NCBI GenBank assembly: GCA_014695255.1
Contig: JACJNX010000037.1
Location: 1 to 35,391, forward strand
Source of the DNA: Cyanobacteria bacterium FACHB-63
Lineage (GTDB): Bacteria; Cyanobacteriota; Cyanobacteriia; Leptolyngbyales; Leptolyngbyaceae
DNA: 35,391 nt
Direction of reading: 5' to 3'
Under the pieces are notes generated by a model. It had not been told where the DNA came from. It was given only the letters and a program-made list of their open reading frames with translations, and did not search any database. Below, one piece after another: positions 7,973 to 16,317 of the stretch (within the stretch, counting starts at the first letter, position 1; the number at the start of each line of letters is the position of its first letter). The position numbers and the translations under genes were made by a program.

Positions 7973-8214
7973 GTGGCGATGCCAAACCCTTATAGGCAGA
8001 AATTGAATTCTGAGACCATTAAAGGTTTCACGGAGTTTCAGGACAATCTATCCCAAGATAGAAGTCCGCTTTACCGTATAAGCACTAGTCACAAATGAGA
8101 CCAAATACTTGCCGATCGAACCCTATCCACCCCTCACTATAATTGCGACATAGCACAGCATCTGCCACACCGTAGGATCACTTCAGTTAGAATTGCGACT
8201 TAAAATTGATTGCT

Positions 8215-10485
8215 CTATTGCCGCACAACCTGCCGCATATAGTCACCCCAAAGTTTCGCTGCAAGTCCACTGTTTCCATCCGTAGGCGCGTTGTTGTCAT
8301 TGCCCAACCAAACGCCAGTGACGATCGTTTGACTCGGAACATAGCCAATAAACCACAGATCTTTATTGTCGTTGGTTGTTCCCGTTTTCCCAGCTTCGCC
8401 CAGTCCGATCGCGGCACTGCGTCCGGTTCCCGATCTCACGACTCCCTGTAGCAGCGTCGTCATCGTATCCGCAACTTCCGGCGCAATCACCTTTTGATTG
8501 TTCTCGCCATCTTGATCGGCTTGATAAATCACTCGGCAAGTATTGATATCTTGGCGATTCTTGCAGTCTCCACTATCCAAAATGCGCTTAATCGTATGAG
8601 GACGGTTTCGCACTCCTTGGTTTGCCAGCACTCCGAAAGCACTCGTCATTTCTAGCGGAGTAACTTCGCTTTGTCCCAACACCAGTCCCGGAACCGCTTT
8701 GAGCGTGGACTTTACACCCATGCGCTGTGCCATTTGCACCACTTTGTCTAATCCCACATCTTGAGCCACCCTGAGCGCAACGACGTTTAACGACTGCGCG
8801 ACTCCGGTGTAAAAGTCTGCCGCTCCACCGCCGCACCCTGCAAAGGTCTGTCCACCCCAGTTCAAGGGCGCACAAGAATAGCTCGTTCCCGGAGAAACGC
8901 CCTGCTCGATCGCCGCCGCATAAGCAAAGATTTTAAACGTCGATCCGGGCTGTCGCAGCGCTTGCGTCACTCGATTAAACTGACTTTGCTGATAATCAAC
9001 TCCTCCAGCCATGGCTAGAATTTCGCCTGTTTTCGCATTGATCGTTACAACTGCACCCTGCGAGTAATTTGCGCTTGCGCCGCTTGTCGCAACACTATTT
9101 CTCAAATTGGTTTCAGCTTTCGATTGCATTTGGCGATCGAGTCCTGTTTCGACAATAAAATTGCCTTCACTCGCAAGACTGCCACCGAGTAAAGATTCAA
9201 GCTCATCAAAGACTGCACTGTAAAAATAAGGAGCGATCGCGCTTTGCAATTCTTGTCGAGCCTTGGGGCTGATCTCAATCCGCGATCGTCGGGCGCGATC
9301 AGCTTCTTCTTGTGCCACCATGCCCTGCTGCGCCATCCGTTCTAGGACTCGATCTCGATATTCGATCGCCGCTTTGTAATTTGTCACCGGATTAAAGCTA
9401 TTCGGTGCGGGCAGAATTCCCACTAACGTTGCTGCCTCCGAGAGCGTGAGATCTTTGGACGATTTGCCAAAGTAAAACTGAGCCGCATCTTCAAAGCCAT
9501 AAATTCCACTGCCCAGATAGACGCGATTGAGATATGTTCGCAGAATGAAATTCTTGCTGTAAACCGTTTCGAGCTTGAGGGCTACGATCGCTTCTCGAAG
9601 TTTTCGCCCTGCGGAATCTTGTCGCCCGACATAATCCGGTAAAACGCTTCTTGCAAGCTGCTGTGTGAGCGTACTGCCTCCTTCTCGAATCTCACCCCCG
9701 CGAACATTGGTAAATAGCGCACGGGCAGTCCCGATCGGATCAACTCCCAAATGCCAGAAGAACCGCGAGTCCTCAGAAGCCATCACTGCGTCAGGAAGAT
9801 AAGGTGAAAATCCCGAAAGATTTTCCACCTCAATGTGGCGATCGGTTCTAGGCGTTCGCAACGGCTGTCCATCGCGTGAATTGATTACCACAGGACCTTG
9901 CACCGATTCCGGTAAGGGATAAATCGAAAATCGCTGCCATTCGATCGCAACGACAAATGCAGTGAGGGCAGTCACGCCACTAATCCCAAACAAACCGTAC
10001 CGTATCGCTTTGAGATACCACGGCAGCGGGTCTTTATATTGAAGACGGACGGAGGCAGCAAGTTCAGGTGGACCTAAGCTCACAATGTCGCCGTTGTAGA
10101 GAATCTTTGACTTCAGCTTGCGCTTGCCGCGATACAGCCCATTCGTTGAGCCTTCATCGCGAATCATAAATCTCGATCGCGTCGGCAGTCCCAAAAACTT
10201 CCGCTTGCGATCGCGCTTGATCACCGCATGAATCTGACTGACCACCGGATTGCGAACCACAATATCGCAGGACTTAGAACTCCGTCCCACCGAATAGCGA
10301 TCGCCCAACAGCGGAAAGACCTGTGCTTTCGGCGCATCTGCATCCTGCACCAACAACTCCGGGACACGCGCATTCGGTCTCAACTTCAGCTTAGAGAAAT
10401 TGATCCGCGTCAACGTTTTCACGGCTTGTGTGAGATTGCCGAGCATGGTTTGCGATCGGCGAGGGGGCAGCGGCGGTTGAGTCAT
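8215..10485 (-). CDS. Bifunctional class A penicillin-binding protein with N-terminal FHA domain
   Basis: A 756-aa peptidoglycan synthase. From the N-terminus: a cytoplasmic FHA domain at about 55-145 (YSVGRSSK, VSQIHAVI, STNGLYRG), which binds phosphothreonine; one membrane helix at about 164-184; a GT51 transglycosylase domain with catalytic Glu in ASEDSRFF (about 238) and EGGSTLTQQLAR; and a transpeptidase domain with SxxK at Ser515 (PGSTFK), SLN near 565 and KTGTT at 700-704. It polymerises and crosslinks glycan strands on the periplasmic side. The FHA fusion implies control by a Ser/Thr kinase. The ATG at 10485 is preferred over an in-frame TTG at 10500; neither has a strong RBS. It is the only gene on its strand between 7.97 and 10.6 kb and appears to be transcribed alone. 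Confidence 0.93.
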   Translation of the reverse strand: MTQPPLPPRRSQTMLGNLTQAVKTLTRINFSKLKLRPNARVPELLVQDADAPKAQVFPLLGDRYSVGRSSKSCDIVVRNPVVSQIHAVIKRDRKRKFLGLPTRSRFMIRDEGSTNGLYRGKRKLKSKILYNGDIVSLGPPELAASVRLQYKDPLPWYLKAIRYGLFGISGVTALTAFVVAIEWQRFSIYPLPESVQGPVVINSRDGQPLRTPRTDRHIEVENLSGFSPYLPDAVMASEDSRFFWHLGVDPIGTARALFTNVRGGEIREGGSTLTQQLARSVLPDYVGRQDSAGRKLREAIVALKLETVYSKNFILRTYLNRVYLGSGIYGFEDAAQFYFGKSSKDLTLSEAATLVGILPAPNSFNPVTNYKAAIEYRDRVLERMAQQGMVAQEEADRARRSRIEISPKARQELQSAIAPYFYSAVFDELESLLGGSLASEGNFIVETGLDRQMQSKAETNLRNSVATSGASANYSQGAVVTINAKTGEILAMAGGVDYQQSQFNRVTQALRQPGSTFKIFAYAAAIEQGVSPGTSYSCAPLNWGGQTFAGCGGGAADFYTGVAQSLNVVALRVAQDVGLDKVVQMAQRMGVKSTLKAVPGLVLGQSEVTPLEMTSAFGVLANQGVRNRPHTIKRILDSGDCKNRQDINTCRVIYQADQDGENNQKVIAPEVADTMTTLLQGVVRSGTGRSAAIGLGEAGKTGTTNDNKDLWFIGYVPSQTIVTGVWLGNDNNAPTDGNSGLAAKLWGDYMRQVVRQ

Positions 10486-10525
10486 GCAAAAAGAGATCAA
10501 GGGACTGCGATTATTCTAGACAAAT

Positions 10526-10602
10526 GTGGGGAGTAGTAATGAGAGTGGGGGATCAAGAAAGATTTTTACTCCCTACTCCCCACCCCCCACTCTCATTACT
10601 AC
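10526..10602. repeat. Nested inverted repeat of GGGGAGTAG type
   Basis: GTAGTAATGAGAGTGGGGG (10533-10551) is perfectly complementary to 10584-10602 (19 bp). A second nested pair, GTGGGGAGTAG (10526-10536) with CTACTCCCCAC (10573-10583), competes with it. The sequence resembles the low-complexity CTACTCCC-type repeats scattered in cyanobacterial genomes. It covers the stop codon of the YiaA-type gene and the start side of the PBP gene, so it may act as a transcription barrier, though there is no clean T-run. Confidence 0.75.
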
Positions 10603-10886
10603 TTCTTAAACGAGTCATGTTCCGATAAAAGTCGCTCTAGTTTTGCCTCATCCACCCGCGACACAATCCGCTTCGCTTCGTGCAGATCGCGGGTTGTTTT
10701 TGCCAAGCTAAACGTTGAAGCAACGGTAAAGATCGTCCCCATACCCACGTAGCCTTTCACCCAACCGTCCACCGGCAAATAGCAAATGCCGATCGTCGTC
10801 GCGCTAAGCGAAATGACAAACGATGCCCAAGCTTGAAAAATCCAGGCGCTACTGTGAGCCTCCGTCGCAGTGTCGTATTTCTGCAT
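10599..10886 (-). CDS. YiaA/YiaB-type two-helix inner membrane protein
   Basis: A 95-aa protein with two transmembrane helices, at about 16-37 (FQAWASFVISLSATTIGICYL) and 44-62 (VKGYVGMGTIFTVASTFSLA), followed by a charged cytoplasmic-looking tail ending in a basic patch. The arrangement W-x-x-Q-AWASF ... G-x-x-F-x-x-A-S-x-F-x-LAKT-RD is that of the YiaA/B domain. The function of the family is not established. The stop codon lies inside the nested inverted repeat, so the repeat has invaded or defines the gene's 3' end. Confidence 0.75.
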   Translation of the reverse strand: MQKYDTATEAHSSAWIFQAWASFVISLSATTIGICYLPVDGWVKGYVGMGTIFTVASTFSLAKTTRDLHEAKRIVSRVDEAKLERLLSEHDSFKK

Positions 10887-11264
10887 TGCTAAATCTCCGA
10901 GTAAAAATAACAGGATTTAGTTAGAAGATAAGCGATACTTAGAACGCTAAGCGATCGCAATAGACACTCCCGAATTTGTCCTGCACCTACCAAAAGCACA
11001 AATTAGAGATGAAGAAAGTCACTCAAATATCAGCAGATTATGACGCGATAGTAAAATCTCCCAAATTCGGTTACAATCTGTCACAAATTTACGATCAGGC
11101 TAAGTACACTGAAGTAGAGATCGGGCATTTTTGAACGAGGAGCGAGGAACCGAGATCGATGAGTTGAACGTTATCACCCTATCACTTGGCTTTTCGGACT
11201 GCTTTATCCGTTCGAGTGCATTCTTCCTAGCCTTGCCTGCCCACATAAGCATTGTTGACAACCT
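10887..11264. other. Intergenic region, divergent promoters
   Basis: There is no gene in these 378 bases. They separate the divergent YiaA-type gene and the NDH-2 gene. A TACAAT hexamer at 11072-11077 could be a -10 box for the NDH-2 gene, leaving a leader of about 180 bases, but no good -35 is seen. Confidence 0.4.
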
Positions 11265-12605
11265 ATGGAACCAGTGACGAACCCGCCCAAGCATCGTGTG
11301 GTCATTATCGGAGGTGGATTTGGGGGCTTATATGCTGCTCAAAATCTCAACCGCGCTGATATTGATGTGACCTTGATTGATAAACGTAATTTCCATCTAT
11401 TCCAGCCGCTCCTCTACCAAGTTGCAACCGGCAGCCTCTCTCCTTCTGATATTTCTGCGCCGCTCCGCTCGATCCTCAGTCGCCAGAAAAACGCCAAAGT
11501 GCTGATGGAAGAAGCGATCGACATCGATCCCGAAACTCAACACGTCAAGACAAATCAGGGATTAATTCCCTATGACTCACTGATTGTCGCCACTGGAGTC
11601 AGCCACCACTACTTCGGCAATGACCAGTGGAAAGATACTGCACCCGGCTTAAAAACTGTGGAAGATGCGATCGAAATGCGCCGCCGGATCTTCATGGCAT
11701 TTGAGGCAGCAGAAAAAGAAACCGATCCCGAAAAGCGTAGAGCACTCCTCACCTTCGTCGTGGTCGGCGGCGGCCCAACGGGCGTTGAGTTAGCAGGCGC
11801 GATCGCCGAACTGGCAAACAATACGCTCAAGCACGATTTCCGCAGCATCGATACGACCGAAGCCCGGATTTTATTAATCGAAGGGTTAGATCGCGTACTG
11901 CCGCCTTACCCGGCTGAGCTGTCTGCAAAAGCAGCAGAATCGCTGACAAAATTGGGTGTTACGGTGCTGACTAAAACCAAAGTGACGCAGATCGAAGGCG
12001 AAATGCTGAAGATCGAATACGACGACCAGTGCGAAACGATTTCGGCAAAAACGATCCTGTGGGCAGCAGGGGTAAAAGCATCTGGGGTCGGTCGCGTAAT
12101 TTCTGAGCGCACAGGCGCATCGCTCGATCGAGTGGGTCGCGTTATGGTCAATTCAGACCTCAGCGTTCCGAATCATCCGAATGTCTTTATCATTGGCGAT
12201 TTGGCGCACTGTGCTGATCCTGAAGGCAAGCCCTATCCAGGAGTTGCACCTGTGGCAATGCAGGAAGGCAAATACGTTGCCAGACTGATTCAAGCAAGAT
12301 TACAAGGTCGGTCGCTCTCTGCGTTTAGCTACAAAGAATTCGGTAGCCTTGCGGTGATCGGGCAAAATGCCGCCGTTGCGAACCTGGGTGGAATTCACTT
12401 ATCTGGTTTCATTGCTTGGTTTATCTGGATTGTGGCTCACATCTACTTCCTCATCGAGTTTAATAACAAGCTCGTCGTGATGATTCACTGGACTTGGAGC
12501 TACATCACTCGCGGACGAGGAGCGCGATTGATCACCAATACGACCTCAGCCCCCGTCGAAACGCCGCCGGTGCGATCGCTTCAAGAAGAGCCGCTCAAAG
12601 TCTAA
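11265..12605 (+). CDS. Type II NAD(P)H dehydrogenase (NDH-2)
   Basis: A 446-aa FAD-containing oxidoreductase that passes electrons from NAD(P)H to quinone without proton pumping. The N-terminal FAD-binding motif is GGGFGG (16-21), the LFQPLLYQVATG block near 47-58 is typical of NDH-2, and the second Rossmann motif VVGGGPTGVELAGA is near 167-180. The late FIIGDLAH and PYPGVAPVAMQEG blocks bind the flavin. The C-terminus has a membrane-anchoring hydrophobic stretch (about 382-410, GFIAWFIWIVAHIYFLIEF). Cyanobacteria carry several Ndb paralogs and this sequence alone does not say which, so no symbol is given. A strong terminator follows; transcribed alone. Confidence 0.9.
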   Translation: MEPVTNPPKHRVVIIGGGFGGLYAAQNLNRADIDVTLIDKRNFHLFQPLLYQVATGSLSPSDISAPLRSILSRQKNAKVLMEEAIDIDPETQHVKTNQGLIPYDSLIVATGVSHHYFGNDQWKDTAPGLKTVEDAIEMRRRIFMAFEAAEKETDPEKRRALLTFVVVGGGPTGVELAGAIAELANNTLKHDFRSIDTTEARILLIEGLDRVLPPYPAELSAKAAESLTKLGVTVLTKTKVTQIEGEMLKIEYDDQCETISAKTILWAAGVKASGVGRVISERTGASLDRVGRVMVNSDLSVPNHPNVFIIGDLAHCADPEGKPYPGVAPVAMQEGKYVARLIQARLQGRSLSAFSYKEFGSLAVIGQNAAVANLGGIHLSGFIAWFIWIVAHIYFLIEFNNKLVVMIHWTWSYITRGRGARLITNTTSAPVETPPVRSLQEEPLKV

Positions 12606-12630
12606 AGCGGCTTCATCCTCAAGCATTGCG

Positions 12631-12670
12631 AAAGCAGATGAAACCTGGTTAGGCTCATCTGCTTTTTTTT
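12631..12670 (+). terminator. Intrinsic terminator of the NDH-2 gene
   Basis: An 11-bp perfect stem AAAGCAGATGA (12631-12641) with TCATCTGCTTT (12655-12665) leads into eight T (12663-12670). Confidence 0.9.
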
Positions 12671-12735
12671 GTAGAAGCAGGGGGTTGAGCATTTTTGCTG
12701 TCCATACTAAATCGGGCACTGCGTTCTAGTTTGTT

Positions 12736-13617
12736 ATGACCGATCCTGTCGATTCTCAGTCTGAGATTTATCTTCAACAAGCGCAGCGATTTAGCAAAGC
12801 GGGAATCTACGACGAAGCGATCTCTCAACTCGATAAGCTTTTGCAGCAGCAACCGAGTGCAGCGATCGCTTGGTTCGAGCGCGGGAAAGTTTTTTATCAA
12901 CTGCGGCAATACGACAGCGCGATCGCCAGCCTTAAAGAATCGATTTTACTCAAGCCTGATCACGAACTTGCTTGGAACTTACAAGGCATAGCGCTCTCTC
13001 GGCTTGATCGTCATGCGGAGGCGATCGCTTGCTACGATCAAGCCCTCAAGCTCTGCTGCACAAATTACAAGATCTGGTACAACCGCGCTAACGCTTTACT
13101 CAAGCTGGGATCAATCTACGAAGCTCTCTACAGCTATGAAGAAACCCTAAAACTCAAGCCCAACTATCCTAAAGCCTGGTACAACCGAGGTATCGTGTTG
13201 ACGCACCTCAAGCGCTTCGAGGACGCGATCGAGAGCTACAATCGTGCCCTCATCTTGCGCCCTTACTTCTCTGCGGCTCACCACAATCAAGGCAATCTGC
13301 TTTACCGCTTAGGACGCTACAAGGAAGCTTTAGAAAGCTATGAGCAGGTGTTGAAGATTCGTCCTGACTTCGATGAAGGTTGGCACAGTCAAGGAAATGC
13401 CCTCTATCAATTGGGACTGCTTCAGTGTGCGATCGACAGCTACGATCAAGCCCTGACTCTTAATCCCGAAAACGACAAAGTTTGGTACAGGCGGGGTATC
13501 GTTCTTAGTCGCATTGGACAGCAGCAGGACGCGATCGCGTCTTTCGATACTGCGCTCAGCTTTAACCCAAACTTTCTAGAAGCGAGAACACAGCGCGATC
13601 GCCTCCTCAGCGGTTGA
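12736..13617 (+). CDS. TPR repeat protein
   Basis: A 293-aa protein made almost entirely of about eight 34-residue tetratricopeptide repeats, each ending with a variant of A-[IL]-x-x-[FY]-x-x-[AV]-L-x-[IL]-x-P. The repeats run from about residue 10 to 285 with no other domain, signal peptide or membrane segment, so it is a cytoplasmic scaffold whose partner is unknown. The repeats differ at the DNA level, so they are old. The gene follows the NDH-2 terminator and its last 11 bases overlap the convergent SRPBCC gene. Confidence 0.88.
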   Translation: MTDPVDSQSEIYLQQAQRFSKAGIYDEAISQLDKLLQQQPSAAIAWFERGKVFYQLRQYDSAIASLKESILLKPDHELAWNLQGIALSRLDRHAEAIACYDQALKLCCTNYKIWYNRANALLKLGSIYEALYSYEETLKLKPNYPKAWYNRGIVLTHLKRFEDAIESYNRALILRPYFSAAHHNQGNLLYRLGRYKEALESYEQVLKIRPDFDEGWHSQGNALYQLGLLQCAIDSYDQALTLNPENDKVWYRRGIVLSRIGQQQDAIASFDTALSFNPNFLEARTQRDRLLSG

Positions 13618-14065
13618 ACCGAGCAGATTTGCTCTGATGCTCGGCATACTGCTTCAGTTCCCATGCCATCCGCTGAATGCCTTGGCGCTCATCCTGACGA
13701 ATAAAAGGCAGCAAAAATCGAGCAAGCGTACCAGAGAAGTTCTGTCGGTAGAAAAATCGCGTTTGATTCACGCCCACGTCCTGAAGCTCTAAAACGTGTT
13801 CGTTTCGCAAGCCTGGAATCGTTGAGAGCCACTTGAGGCAGTGATCAGGCTGAACCCATGTGACGATCGGGCGAAACTGAATTTCTTCTTCTCCCGGTAC
13901 GCGCAGCAGTGAGAGCGCAACATCGCGCCCCTGAATAAACGGCAGCGAGGAATCACAGTCATATAAAAAAGTATTCCAATACTTCCAGCGCTCTTTGGCG
14001 ATGAGAATTTGCCACACTTGCGATCGTGCGGCACGAATATCAATTTCGGTGTACAAACTTGGCAT
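13607..14065 (-). CDS. SRPBCC (START-like) family protein
   Basis: A 152-aa protein with the helix-grip ligand-binding fold. It shows the typical N-terminal strand plus helix IDIRAARSQVWQILIAKERW-KYWN, a series of beta-strands, a LKWLSTIPGLRNEHVLEL middle, and a long C-terminal helix (ERQGIQRMAWELKQYAEHQ). The family binds hydrophobic ligands or serves in polyketide cyclase-type reactions, but nothing here identifies the ligand. It converges on the TPR gene with an 11-base overlap and diverges from the malic enzyme 90 bases away. Confidence 0.75.
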   Translation of the reverse strand: MPSLYTEIDIRAARSQVWQILIAKERWKYWNTFLYDCDSSLPFIQGRDVALSLLRVPGEEEIQFRPIVTWVQPDHCLKWLSTIPGLRNEHVLELQDVGVNQTRFFYRQNFSGTLARFLLPFIRQDERQGIQRMAWELKQYAEHQSKSARFNR

Positions 14066-14155
14066 AGGTTCTAGTCCTAGTCGTTCGCTTTTTACAATTC
14101 CTGACCCTCAAGTGCGGTAAGATTTGCCGAGTCGCAAATCACCCAGATTTTACTC

Positions 14156-15550
14156 ATGTCAGATCTTCTTACTCCCAATTCCAGTTTTAGCTTGACGATT
14201 CGGTTTCAGGTTCCCAATCGTCCGGGGATGCTTGCTAGTGTGACCCAAGCGATTTCGACGCTCGGTGGTAGTTTGGGACAGATCGATCTGATCGAACAAT
14301 CGCGGGATCTTTCGATGCGCGATATTACAGTTGATGCTGCCAGCACCGAACACGCGGAAACGATCGTGCAGGCGGTCAAAAAATTGCCTCATATTAAAGT
14401 GTTGGATGTGTACGATCGCACCTTCACGCTGCACCGGGGCGGCAAAATCAGTGTTGTCAGTAAGATTCCCCTCCGAGGGCAGGCAGATCTCGCGATGGCG
14501 TACACTCCTGGTGTGGGGCGGGTTTGCACAGCGATCGCACAAGACCCGAACCGAGTTTATGAACTGACAATCAAGCAAAATATGGTGGCGATCGTCACGG
14601 ATGGCAGTGCGGTTTTGGGCTTGGGAAATCTGGGTGCTGAGGCATCGATGCCAGTGATGGAAGGCAAGGCGATGTTATTTAAGGAGTTCGGGGAAATTGA
14701 TGCGTTTCCGATTTGTTTAGCGACTCAGGACACGGATGAAATCGTGGAAACCGTGAAGCGAATTGCTCCGGTGTTTGGGGGGGTGAATCTGGAAGATATT
14801 GCGGCTCCTCGCTGTTTTGAAATTGAGGCGCGACTTCAGCAGGAATTAAGTATCCCGGTGTTTCATGACGATCAGCATGGAACCGCGATCGTCACCCTTG
14901 CTGCTTTGACGAATGCGTTGAAATTAGTCAAAAAAGCCATGGCAGAGGTGCAAATTGTGATTAACGGGGCAGGAGCCGCCGGAGTGGCGATCGCCACTCT
15001 TCTGAAAAAGAACGGGGCAAACCGAATTGTCATGTGTGACTCAAAAGGAATCCTTTCGCTCGATCGTGCGGACTTAAACGAGCAAAAACGCGCCTTTGCG
15101 GTCGAACAATCTGGAAAACTTGCCGATGCAATGAAGGGAGCAGATGTCTTTTTAGGAGTGAGTGCGCCTGGAGTAGTTACGCCTGAAATGGTGAAATCGA
15201 TGGCAACTAATCCGATCGTCTTTGCAATGGCGAATCCAATCCCCGAAATTCAGCCCGAATTGGTGAAAGACGATGTAGCAGTGATGGCAACCGGACGCAG
15301 CGATTATCCAAATCAAATTAATAATGTGCTGGCGTTTCCGGGTGTGTTCCGGGGTGCGCTGGATTGTCGGGCTTCTACCTTTACCACGAATATGTATTTA
15401 CAAGCAGCGCTGGCGATCGCGTCTCTGATCAAGACGGAAGATCTCGATCGTGAACACATCGTTCCTTCGGTATTTGATCAGCGAGTGGCGACCGTGGTTG
15501 CGGCGGCCGTTCAACGCGCCGCGAGAGAAGATGGAGTCGCGCAGCGATAG
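14156..15550 (+). CDS. NAD(P)-dependent malic enzyme with N-terminal ACT domain
   Basis: A 464-aa enzyme converting malate to pyruvate and CO2. Residues about 12-88 form an ACT domain (RFQVPNRPGMLASVTQAI), which suggests amino-acid control. The catalytic part follows: YTPGVGRVC near 119 (catalytic Tyr), VTDGSAVLGLGNLGAEASMPVMEGKAMLFK near 146-176 (Lys of the catalytic pair), the metal ligands in GVNLEDIAAPRCFEIE and FHDDQHGTA near 239, and the Rossmann motif INGAGAAGVAIA near 270. The late ANPIPEIQPE and FPGVFRGALD blocks are intact. The ACT-malic arrangement is common in bacteria and cyanobacteria. The gene is monocistronic, with a MITE right after its stop. Confidence 0.93.
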   Translation: MSDLLTPNSSFSLTIRFQVPNRPGMLASVTQAISTLGGSLGQIDLIEQSRDLSMRDITVDAASTEHAETIVQAVKKLPHIKVLDVYDRTFTLHRGGKISVVSKIPLRGQADLAMAYTPGVGRVCTAIAQDPNRVYELTIKQNMVAIVTDGSAVLGLGNLGAEASMPVMEGKAMLFKEFGEIDAFPICLATQDTDEIVETVKRIAPVFGGVNLEDIAAPRCFEIEARLQQELSIPVFHDDQHGTAIVTLAALTNALKLVKKAMAEVQIVINGAGAAGVAIATLLKKNGANRIVMCDSKGILSLDRADLNEQKRAFAVEQSGKLADAMKGADVFLGVSAPGVVTPEMVKSMATNPIVFAMANPIPEIQPELVKDDVAVMATGRSDYPNQINNVLAFPGVFRGALDCRASTFTTNMYLQAALAIASLIKTEDLDREHIVPSVFDQRVATVVAAAVQRAAREDGVAQR

Positions 15551-15591
15551 GCTTCGTTTGGGACACAGCAGCCCTGAGCGAAGCGGCAATT

Positions 15592-15804
15592 CTCAGACAA
15601 TGCTTGAAAAGTATAGAGAGTCTCTTCGCTCTCGTTGCGCTCCCACCCTGAACTGGAAGTTCGGGCTAATGATGGAAAGTTTACTGAAGTAGACTAGAGC
15701 TTTGGAGTTCTGAGTCCATCGGAATGGACTTTCGCCGATTAGCCCGAACTTCCAGTTCAGAGCGGGATGTTGCAGCGACGAAGACCCCTCAAGCATCCTC
15801 TCAA
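15592..15804. mobile_element. MITE-like palindromic element, copy 1
   Basis: A non-coding element of about 213 bases. The left end CAATGCTTGAAAAGTAT and the right end, read in reverse, GGATGCTTGAGGGGTCT are imperfect terminal inverted repeats. Inside is a 30-nt inverted repeat (15641-15670 with 15738-15767, 28 of 30 matching) and a small hairpin AGTCCAT-CGGA-ATGGACT at about 15713-15730. The same ends and a related internal arrangement occur at 30206-30423. It has no transposase and would need one supplied in trans. It begins about 42 bases after the malic enzyme stop. Confidence 0.7.
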
Positions 15805-15913
15805 ACAAACTCTATCAACTCCATAAAACACAATCCGATCTACGCCTTTCACAAAGAGTGTCAAACCCGTCCCCTAAACCGCTACATTAAAAACATTGCA
15901 TCGGAGAGACATT

Positions 15914-16087
15914 ATGTTTAACTTGGGCTGGGTCGAAATCGGAGTCATCTGCGCCGTTGCTCTACTGATTTTTGGTCCAAAGAAAATTCCTGAACTGGGT
16001 GGAACGTTTGGTAAAACCCTTCGTAACTTCAAAGAAGGCTTGACGAAACCCGAAGAAACCGACATCTCCGACGACGATCGCGCCTGA
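15914..16087 (+). CDS. tatA: Twin-arginine translocase TatA/TatE-type subunit
   Basis: A 57-aa protein with the classic TatA layout: short N-terminus, one membrane helix (about 3-20, LGWVEIGVICAVALLIFGP), the FGPKKIPELGGTFGKTLRNFKEG hinge and amphipathic helix, and a short acidic tail. It forms the pore part of the Tat pathway that exports folded proteins across the plasma or thylakoid membrane. The start at 15914 is chosen because GGAGAG lies just upstream; an in-frame start at 15896 would add six polar residues. tatB/tatC are not in the window, as is common in cyanobacteria, where tat genes are scattered. Confidence 0.92.
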   Translation: MFNLGWVEIGVICAVALLIFGPKKIPELGGTFGKTLRNFKEGLTKPEETDISDDDRA

Positions 16088-16317
16088 AAGCGAGCGGAGA
16101 AATTATCTTTTCTACTCCCTCCTCTCCATCTCCTGACCTAGTACGGTTGTCTCTGCTTTTTGACGGTTATCCTCCCTCGCTGCGACCGAGATTCCCCCGC
16201 TAGAGTGGGGTGAAAGGACTACAGGAAAGTTTACAACTAACTTAGTTCGTAGCTCTCTGTTGCTGCACAGCCCTTTATAAGGTGACAGCACAGAACTCGC
16301 ATAGTGGAGAAAGCCCG

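Noticed and set aside
16282-16317. GTG start for the ClpC-type gene, 12 codons upstream
   Set aside because: The ATG at 16318 has GGAGAAAG in front and gives the usual MFE-type N-terminus.
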